Source: Allium sativum
Lineage: Eukaryota > Streptophyta > Magnoliopsida > Asparagales > Amaryllidaceae
Direction of reading: 5' to 3'
NCBI GenBank assembly: GCA_030737875.1
Contig: CM060912.1
Span: 128,659,993-128,723,992 of the forward strand
Length of the DNA: 64,000 nucleotides
How positions within the stretch are numbered: position 1 is the first letter of the stretch; every line of letters starts with the position of its first letter. Made by a program: the position numbers and the translations under genes. Positions 56,717 to 64,000 of this stretch are shown piece after piece. The notes beneath the pieces were generated by a model that was given only the letters and a program-made list of their open reading frames with translations, searched no databases and had not been told where the DNA came from.

Positions 56717-56788
56717 GGACATTTGGTCTAGTGGTATGATTCTCGCTTTGGGTGCGAGAGGTCCCGAGTTCGATTCTCGAAATGCCCC
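56717..56788 (+). pseudogene. tRNA-Pro (TGG), mildly degenerate
   Basis: Same 72-base layout as 192-263 with intact anticodon arm. One acceptor mismatch (A3 against C70) and one T-stem mismatch (CCGAG against CTCGA). Possibly transcribed but probably not a good substrate; it could be a live but weak gene. Confidence 0.75.
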
Positions 56789-57795
56789 ATTTTCGTTTTG
56801 TATTTTTGTTCAGATAAATCCTCTTTTTAAGAAGATGACATTGGTAAATCAGTCTAATTTTGGTAGCATATTTTCGCTGATGCAGTGTATCTAAGAACAT
56901 GCTTTCCACCTCATAGTCGAGCAATTAGTTTATATCATAGTTGAACAAACAATTTATTATAACACTTCCCAGTACTACCTGGTTTTGCCTGAGCGATGAT
57001 GTAATAGTGAGATACCGATTCAAGTAATTGTTTCCCCTCAACTCAGCCTACTTACCATCGAACTTCATCTCTTGATTGCTCTCAATTTAACAGTTCAATT
57101 TTGGATTTGGATTTTCTGAGTATTTGAAATTAGGGTTTTGTTTATTTTAAGTTAGGATGGGTTTTGTTTATTTTCAGTTGGGATTTTAGAGTGCGAAAGG
57201 TATTTACCTGGAAAGTTAAAGAAGTACTTAACAAAACCCTGTTTATAGTATTATTATTTTTGTTAGCACGTTCTACAAAACAATAAAAGTTGTGAACATG
57301 TAATGGCTGAAAATGGAAATTTATTAAATTGTCCTATAAACTATAAAGAGGCTACTTTTGAAATCTATTCTCGTCGTATGCTTAGCCATAAAGGGGAAAA
57401 AAGGAGGGGTAAAAAATTGTAGCTAAAGTCTTAAGCTGATAGACCTGAAGAATAAAGATCTTTTTCTAGGGGAAAAACCCTTAATCGTGCAATTTTAATT
57501 ATTGAGTTTGTTAATTGTAACGTTATGTATGGTGACATTCAAATAACATAAAACCTAGTATGATTTCAAATCCTGCTTTAGGTGAAAGTGCTGAATTTGT
57601 CTTTGAATGATTTTATTCTTGTACTGTATTAAATAAAGTCTTGCCTTCAAGATTGAATCTTTCATTCACATTGTATATGCCTTTTAATGTCCAGGGACAA
57701 CATTTTTATAATTGTTGAATCATATGAATTAATTTAAAGTCGAAAATCAAATTTCTAATTAAATACATGTACATACAAATTTGGCCTTTTACCAA

Positions 57796-57850
57796 GACAT
57801 TTGGTCTTGTAATATGATTCTTGCTCTCCGAGATTAATTTAGAAACGCCT
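57796..57850 (+). pseudogene. tRNA-Pro relic 1
   Basis: GACATTTGGTCTTGTAATAT, then GATTCTTGCTC, matches the 5' half of the tRNA; the T arm is destroyed (GAGATTAATTTAGAAACGCC). Counterparts at 59414-59468 and 63882-63937. Confidence 0.6.
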
Positions 57851-58003
57851 CTTCCTTTTCTAAAAATTAAATTTCAAATGGTGCTTTAATGAAATACTAT
57901 CTTGCATACTTTTGCGTATTTTGCCTTTTACGTGAGTGTTTTGGCAACTGTTAATTATATATTTATCAAAAGACCTCTGCCAACAAGTCAACCGATTCAT
58001 CAA

Positions 58004-58047
58004 GGGTAGTCGATATAGTAGTATGATTCTCGCTCTCTGAATGCCCT
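58004..58047 (+). pseudogene. tRNA-Pro relic 2 (internally deleted)
   Basis: GGGTAGTCGATATAGTAGTA, then TGATTCTCGCTC, then directly GAATGCCC: the anticodon 3' side and T arm are deleted while both acceptor strands remain recognisable. Confidence 0.6.
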
Positions 58048-58323
58048 TCTCTGCTCAGTGAACTTTAGTTCATAAGTAGGCTTGTTTGAAGATGTTTATC
58101 AAGCTGCTACATAATTTGACATTTATGCTATAAATCAATCCTTTCAGCTTATGTATTTGACTTTTGGGTCCGATCGCATGATTCTAACTTAGGCCGGGGG
58201 ATATCCAATTTTATGGTAAAATTAGGCTTATTTTAAAGATGATATTTTTTTCCCGATTCTTCATAAATTGACCTTAAGTTGCACGCTATCCCAAGACCTA
58301 TACATATCAACCATTTCATCAAA

Positions 58324-58395
58324 GGGTATTTGGTCTAGTGGTATGATTCTCGCTTTGGGTGCAAGAGGTCCCGAGTTCGATTATCAAAATGCCCT
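58324..58395 (+). pseudogene. tRNA-Pro (TGG), decayed
   Basis: TGG loop intact, but the anticodon stem has a C/A mismatch (CTCGC against GCAAG) and three of five T-stem pairs are lost (CCGAG against ATCAA). Not expected to fold. Confidence 0.85.
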
Positions 58396-59413
58396 ATTTT
58401 CGTTTTGTAATTTTGTTCAGATAAATCCACTTTTTAAGATGATGACATTGGTAAATCAATCTAATTTTGGTAGCATATTTTCGCTGATGCTGTGTATCTA
58501 AGCACATGTTTTCCACCTCATGGTTAAACATATAGCCGAACAATTAGTTTACATCATAGCTGAATAGTTAGTTTATTATTACACTTCCCAATACTACCTA
58601 GTTTTACCTCGGCAATGATGTAATAGTGAGACACCGATTCAGGCAATTGTTTTTCCTCAACTTTGCCTACTTACCATCGAACTTCATATCTTGATTGCTA
58701 TCAACATAAGATTCAGTTTTGGAGTTGGATTTTCTGAGTATTTGAAATTAGGGTTTTGTTTATTTTATGTTGGGGTGGGTTTTGTTTATTTTCAGTTAGG
58801 GTTTTAGAGTGCGAAAGATATTTTCTTGGAAAGTTGTAATAATTTACTCCAAAAAACCTTGTTTATAATATATTATTTTTGTCCAAACGTTCTACAAAAT
58901 AATGAAAGTTCTGAACATGTAATGGTTGAATATTAAAATTTATTAAATTGTTCTATGAACTATAAAAAGGCAACTTTGTAAACCATTCCCATCTTATGCT
59001 TAGCCAAAAAGGGGGAAAATGGATGAATAAAAAATTACAGCTCAGCTTTAAGCTAATAGACCTTAAGAATAAATTGCTTTTTTAAGCGAAAAAAAATCTT
59101 AATCGTGGATTTTTAATCATTGAATTTGTTAATGGTAATATTATGTATGGTGACATTCAAGTAACATAAAATCTAGTATGAGTTCAAATCCTGCTTTAGG
59201 TGAAAGTGCTGAATTTGTCTTTGAATGATTTTATTCCTGTATTGTATAAAATAAAGTCTTGCTTTCAAGATTGAATCTTCCATTCACAAAGCATATGCCT
59301 TTTAGTGTCCTGGGCCAGCATTTTTATAATTGTTGAATCATACAAATTAATTTAAAGTATATAATCAAATTTTTAATTAAATACATGTACATACAAGTTT
59401 GACCTTTTACCAA

Positions 59414-59468
59414 GACATTTGGTCTTGTAATATGATTCTTCCTCTCCAAGTTTAATTTAGAAATGCCT
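59414..59468 (+). pseudogene. tRNA-Pro relic 1, next unit
   Basis: Matches 57796-57850 with further change (CTTCCTCTCC for the anticodon stem). Confidence 0.55.
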
Positions 59469-59620
59469 CTTCCTTTTTCAAAAATTCAATTTCAAATGGT
59501 GCATTTTGAAGTACTATCATTGAAACTTTTGCGTATTTTGCCTTTTACGTGAATGTTTTGGCAACCGTTAATTGTATATTTATCACAAGATCTATGCCTA
59601 CAAGTCAACCCATTCATCAA

Positions 59621-59664
59621 GGGCAGTCGCTATAGTAGTATGATTCTCGCTCTCGGAGTTCCCT
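59621..59664 (+). pseudogene. tRNA-Pro relic 2, next unit
   Basis: GGGCAGTCGCTATAGTAGTA and TGATTCTCGCTC, ending GTTCCC; same internal deletion as 58004-58047. Confidence 0.55.
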
Positions 59665-60487
59665 TCTCTGCTCTGTGAACTTTAATTCATAAGGCTTGTT
59701 TGAAAATGTTTATCATGCTACTACATAATTTGACTTTTATGCTACAAATCAATCCTTTCAGCTTGTGTATTTGACTATTTTGTCCCATCGCATGATTCTT
59801 ACTTAGGCTGAGGGATATCCAATTTTATGGAAAAATTAAGCTTATTTCAAAGTTGATATTTTTTCCAGGTTCTTAATGAATTTTTGATTAAATAAATCCT
59901 ATTTTTAAGACGACGATCAGAATGCCCTCTTTTCATTATGTATTTTTGTTCAAATAAATCCTCTTTTTAAGATGACGACATTGGTAAATCAATCTAAATT
60001 TGGTAGCATATTTTCGCTGAAGCAGTGTATCTAGGCACATGCTTTCCACCTTATGGCTAAACATATATTTGAACAATTACCTTATTTCATAGCTGAAGAG
60101 TTAGTTTATATCATAGCTGAACAATTAGTTTATTATAACAATTCCCAATACTACTTGGTTTTGCCTGAGGGCGATGTAATTGTGAGACATCGATTCAGGT
60201 AATTTTTCCCCTCAACTTAGACGACTTACCATCGAACTTCATCTCTTGATTGCTATCAACTTAAGAGTTCAGTTTTGGAGTTGTATTTTGTTTATTTTAA
60301 GTTGGGGTGGGTATTGTTTATTTTCAGTTGGGATTTTAGAGTGCAAAGGATATTTACCTGGAAAGTTAAAGAAGTTACCCAACAAAACCCTATTTATAAT
60401 ATTATTATTTTTGTTAGCACGTTCTACTAAACAATAAAAGTTCTGAACATGTAATGGTTGAAAATGTAAATTTATTAAAATTTTCAA

Positions 60488-60772
60488 ATGGCATCAATTT
60501 CAATTGTTTTGAGCATGAATGAGAACTCCATATCATCTAAGATAAGCGATCTTTATGAAAAGCATTGAATCTTGACTTTAAAATATGCAGTAGAAGGTGG
60601 TTGAACAACAACATTTCTTTAGTCTTTCAAGCTTCAATCCAGCTCTAAAATTCAACACTCTTCTTGCATCAATTCTTCAAAATTTTCAACAATTAAGTGC
60701 ATCAATCAATTCATCGTCAATAATCTGAAAACACAACTATAAATACATAGTATCAATTATTTGAAATACATA
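60488..60772 (-). repeat. Left copy of the 285-bp direct repeat
   Basis: AATGGCATCAATTTCAATTG to AACTATAAATAC...TATCAATTATTT; matches 62923-63205 with about one change every 15-20 bases by eye. Confidence 0.85.
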
Positions 60773-61939
60773 CTATTGACAGGAAATGGCGATTTCAGCT
60801 TGGTGACGTGGTTGAAAGTGGAATGTGTAATCTTTGATGGAGGTGAAGATGGCCATTGACAGAGCTGCTGACTGTCGGAGGCAGTTTTGGTCGATGTATG
60901 TGGTGGTCTGTGTTCAGATGGATGTGCAGTTTTATTGTCAGATTGTTTAGATGAAGTATGGCAGTAGCTTGGTTATCGAAGCAGTGTGGCCTTGAAGAGG
61001 TGGAGAAGTAGTTTGAGGGACGGGTTGGCGTTTGATGGATGGTAAGAATTGGGATGTTCGCAGTAATGGAGTTTAGAAATTAGTTGTTGGTCAGAACATT
61101 GGTTAAGGTAGGGTAGGTTGTGACGCAGTGTTGTAAAGATGGTAAGAAAAAGATGAAGGGGGAAGTCTGATAAGAGAAGTGGTGAGAGGTTTGAGGGTGT
61201 GGCGTGAACAGTTTGCAGGAGCAAACTATGGTGGAAGGGGACGATTTGGTGTTTACAGGGATCGGTATTTCGGTTGCATGGGGTATTTGAGCAGTTTGGT
61301 GAATGTGAAGGTTGATGTCGTATGTATGTTGAAGCGATGGTGATTGAAGTTGTTGAAGGGGTGCACTGGGTATAATGGTGATTGGGGTTGATGCAGAAGA
61401 ATGGTGTTGTGTTGAGGATATGGTGCTGGAAGATTTATCAGTGAAGTGTATATGGAAGCAGTTGTTTGGTCTGGAAGTATAATGATGATAGAAAATGGTA
61501 GAGAAGTGAGTAGCTATTGATTTTAGCAAGGGTAAGTGATGTGGTGGTTCAGTTTGTGTCTGACGAGTGTTATCTTTTATGGTTTGGTGAGATGCAGAGA
61601 AAGAAATAAAGAAAAATGACATAAAGAAAATTTGTTTCCTTTTTTTATTTTCTTGGAATTGTTGAAAAGAGGAAAGAAATTTGTAGAATATTTGAAAGAA
61701 ACAAATGAAAGAAAGGAAAGAAATTGAAAACAAAAATTAGCAAGAATATATTTTTTCTCTTGTTTGGAAGATTACAGTATCAATGAATAATACCAAATCA
61801 ATTAAACAAGATTTTTCTTCTATATATGAAAGAAATCAAATGGAATAAAATAAAAATATTTTTGTGCTTTTTTTAATGGAAAAATAAGAAAATAAAAATA
61901 TAACCCGAAGGATTTACTAATAAAAATTATTTTGATCCC

Positions 61940-61953
61940 TGGCAACGGCACCA
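61940..61953 (-). other. tRNA-Asp-like primer binding site
   Basis: Minus strand TGGTGCCGTTGCCA, resembling TGGCGCCGTTGCC used by Tat/Athila-type gypsy elements. Flanking inverted repeats (61911-61938 against 62050-62078) are noted. Confidence 0.55.
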
Positions 61954-62301
61954 AAATTTGTTTGAGAACAAATTAACAACTATAAACAATTGTTTAATTC
62001 ATTCGGCTTTCCTAAACAACAAGGGTTGTTGTAAAGGGTGTTGAACTCTGGGATCAAAAATTATTTTACTAATAAATCCAATCAAGTTATTCCAAAATTT
62101 TGATTGTTTAAAAATAACATAAAATAAACAAAAAGAGAATTTTTAATAATAAATGAAAACAATTAGAGAGCAATGCCACTAACTAGATTAATACGATTCA
62201 ATAGCCAAACAAATTATTCTAGATCTAACCCATGTTTCTGTCACAAACATGAATCAACAACAATTAGGTTTTCAGAAATAAACATGTGAGTAATGACGAG
62301 C

Positions 62302-62344
62302 ATAGCCTATGCAGGAGCAAAGCTCTTAAACAACCATAGGCTAT
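62302..62344 (-). other. Long stem-loop in leader of the decayed element
   Basis: ATAGCCTATG/CATAGGCTAT (10 bp, perfect) with an inner AGGAGC-AAA-GCTCTT hairpin. The inner hairpin recurs at 62434-62448 (AGGAGC-ACA-GCTCTT) in a similar context. Confidence 0.6.
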
Positions 62345-62743
62345 TAGGACAGATTCACTACTTTATTTCTAAAAACCAAAAAATTAGATCTACATCTGTT
62401 AAGCGTTAGATCGAACTCGAATACACCTTGTGAAGGAGCACAGCTCTTAAACGACATAGAGTATGAAGGTTCAGTTCTAACCCTTGGTTCAGATCTAGAT
62501 CTATATACATGAAGTTCTAATCTTCTTGGCAATATGATTCATATTGAATCTAATCTAAGCATCATCATCCCTAATTAAAGGGGATTAGCAAGATATAGCT
62601 AAAAGTAAAGGAGATAAAAATAAAATAAACAACACAAATAAATTATAACAAAAAGTAAAGAGAAAGGGAGAAGAATGATTTTATTCCAAGAGAAAGTTTA
62701 CATAATAAAACCTAGTGTAATTGCAAATGAAGGAGATACAGTG

Positions 62744-62751
62744 TATTTATA
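62744..62751 (-). promoter_or_regulatory. TATA box, minus-strand decayed element
   Basis: TATAAATA on the minus strand followed by CACTGTATCTCC; consistent with an LTR promoter about 500 bp from the terminus at 63251. Confidence 0.5.
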
Positions 62752-62922
62752 GCTGATAAGACAAAGACTGATTGGCTAATTACACAATGTGGGACTAAAG
62801 ATTTAGCCCAAATAAATATAAGCCAGTGTGAACGTAGCTGTCGAGTGAGCGGCCTTGCAAATGAGCCAATGTGAATGCATGTGAATGGATTTACAATCGG
62901 CATAGCTTGCGAGCATTAAATG

Positions 62923-63205
62923 GCATCAATTTCAATTGTTTTGAGCATGAATGAGAACTCCATATCATCCGAGACAAGCAATCTTTATGAAAAGCATTGA
63001 ATCTTGAATTTAAAATATCCAGCAAAAGTTGGTTGAACAACAACATTTCTTTTTGTCTTCAAGCTTCAATCCAGCTCTAAAATTCTACACTCTTCTTGCA
63101 TCAATTCTTCAAACTTTTCAACAATTAAGTGCGTCAATCCATTCATCGTCAATAATCAGAAAACACAACTATAAATACACAATATCAATTATTTTAAATA
63201 GAAAA
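62923..63205 (-). repeat. Right copy of the 285-bp direct repeat
   Basis: Counterpart of 60488-60772; continues to the terminus at 63251, which the left copy lacks. Confidence 0.85.
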
Positions 63206-63251
63206 ACAAGATAAATAAGCGGATAAAATATACACATTTACGTGTATATCA

Positions 63252-64000
63252 ATTTTGTTTATTTTCAGTTGGGATTTTAGAGGCAAAAGATATTTACCTG
63301 GAAAGTTAAAGAAGTTACCAAACAAAACCCTATTTATATTATTATCATTTTTGTTAGCACGTTCTACAAAACAATAAAAGTTCTGAACATGTAATGGTTG
63401 AAAATGAAAATTTATTAAATTGTTCTATGAACTATAAAGAGGATACTTTTGAAACCATTCTTGTCGTATGCTTAGCCATAAAGGCGGGAAAGGAGGAAAA
63501 AATTGCAGCTAAGGTCTTAAGTTGATAGACCTTAAGAATAAAGAGATTTTTCGGGGAAAAAAACCCTTAATCATGGATTTTTAGTTATTGAATTTGTTAG
63601 TGGTAACGTTTTGTATGGTGACATTCTGGTAACATCAAATCTAGTTTGAGTTCAGATCCTCCTTTAGGTGGTAGTGCGGAATATGTCTTTGAATGATTTT
63701 ATTCCTGTATTGTACAAAATAAAGGTTTTTCTTCAAGATTGAATCTTCCATTCACATAGCATATTCCTTTTAGTGTCCAGGGCCAACATTTTTATAATTG
63801 TTGAATCATATGAATTAATTTAAAGTATATAATAAAATTTCTAATTAAATACATGTGCATACAAGTTTGGCCTTTTACCAAGACATTTGGTCTATAATAC
63901 GATTCTTGCTATTCGAGTTTAATTTAGTAATGCCTCTTCCTTTTTTAAAAATTCAATTTCAAACGGTGCATTTATGAAATACTATCTTGCGTACTTTTGC
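63252..64000. repeat. tRNA-Pro tandem array, rightmost segment
   Basis: Resumes at TTTATTTTCAGTTGGGATTT and runs to the window end. Contains tRNA relic 1 (63882-63937, ACATTTGGTCTATAATACG). No functional tRNA. Confidence 0.8.

Larger units (their letters stand above)
56505..60484. repeat. tRNA-Pro tandem array, right segment
   Basis: About two and a half units of about 1.6 kb. tRNA-like genes lie at 56717 and 58324 (1607 apart) and a tRNA 3' remnant (CAGAATGCCC) at about 59927. The phrase CTTGATTGCT occurs near 57075, 58688 and 60247. Each unit also has two further tRNA-like relics, about 1080-1090 and about 1290 bases after the main one. Confidence 0.85.
60485..63251 (-). mobile_element. 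Decayed LTR-type element, tRNA-Asp primed
   Basis: A block not found in other array units. On the minus strand: a terminus TGATATACACG at 63251, TATAAATA (62744-62751), a leader with stem-loops, then TGGTGCCGTTGCCA (61940-61953), close to the plant tRNA-Asp primer site. A direct repeat of about 285 bp (60488-60772 and 62923-63205) looks like the U3 portion present at both ends, so the left LTR is truncated. No gag or pol is recognisable; the 217-codon Ser/His-rich frame at 61080-61733 matches no family I know. The flanking array is duplicated over about 170 bp (60310-60484, 63252-63430), so this is not a simple insertion. Confidence 0.55.

Noticed and set aside
61080..61733. 217-codon Ser/His-rich frame on the minus strand as a gene
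   Set aside because: Low-complexity composition, hydrophobic start from AT-rich leader, no recognisable domain; position inside an LTR-element relic.
60485..63251. Simple insertion with target duplication
   Set aside because: Flanking array sequence is duplicated over about 170 bp and the left terminus is missing, so recombination or repeat expansion is also needed.

Overview
This is nuclear DNA from a flowering plant, most likely a heterochromatic, gene-poor region. I see no intact protein-coding host gene. The evidence for a plant is a proline tRNA array, four elements primed by initiator-methionine tRNA (TGGTATCAGAG primer sites), chromodomain-type gypsy polyproteins ending in the ...TTCGGGGACGAAATC...polypurine...TGTAACACCCC arrangement, a plant LINE tail, copia and DUF4283 fragments, and plant-like TATA boxes. 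The species cannot be named from sequence alone.

The base layer is a tandem array of about 1.6-kb units (1-590, 12965-13281, 24842-24985, 56505-60484, 63252-64000). Each unit carries a proline tRNA (TGG anticodon) plus two eroded tRNA-Pro-like relics. Only the copy at 192-263 is intact. Into this array went two complete + strand Tekay/Del-type chromoviruses: element A (591-12959, target duplication ATTGC) and element B (13287-24836, target duplication GAAAA). A carries a 5'-truncated LINE in its 5' LTR. Its gag-pol has two stops. B's gag-pol is one long frame broken by a single frameshift in integrase.

From 24986 to 56504 the array is interrupted by composite mobile DNA. A minus-strand copia relic (25536-25856 plus 40031-41310) is split by element C (25857-40025, target duplication CTTGG). 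C has two LTRs of about 6.55 kb around only 1.04 kb of non-coding internal DNA. A minus-strand DUF4283 (LINE ORF1-like) pseudogene (42927-43729 plus 54057-55297) is split by element E (43730-54051, target duplication ACCAT). E is a relative of A and B that keeps gag but has lost pol, and its 3' LTR contains an 853-bp solo LTR of an unrelated family. The array then resumes. It is interrupted again at 60485-63251 by a decayed minus-strand LTR-type relic with a tRNA-Asp-like primer site.

The most interesting signals are non-coding and shared between the gypsy elements. (1) Each LTR of A, B and E holds two adjacent long stem-loops of about 95 bases whose arms change sequence while pairing is largely kept. 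(2) A 14-15-base hairpin lies about 365-405 bp before the LTR end in all four families, with an A-T to T-A swap in C. (3) A stem-loop is conserved between pol and the polypurine tract. (4) An E2F-like palindrome and a GTCGAC cluster lie upstream of the TATA box in B and E. (5) The giant-LTR element C and the gag-only element E are non-autonomous and probably depend on enzymes of A/B-like relatives.
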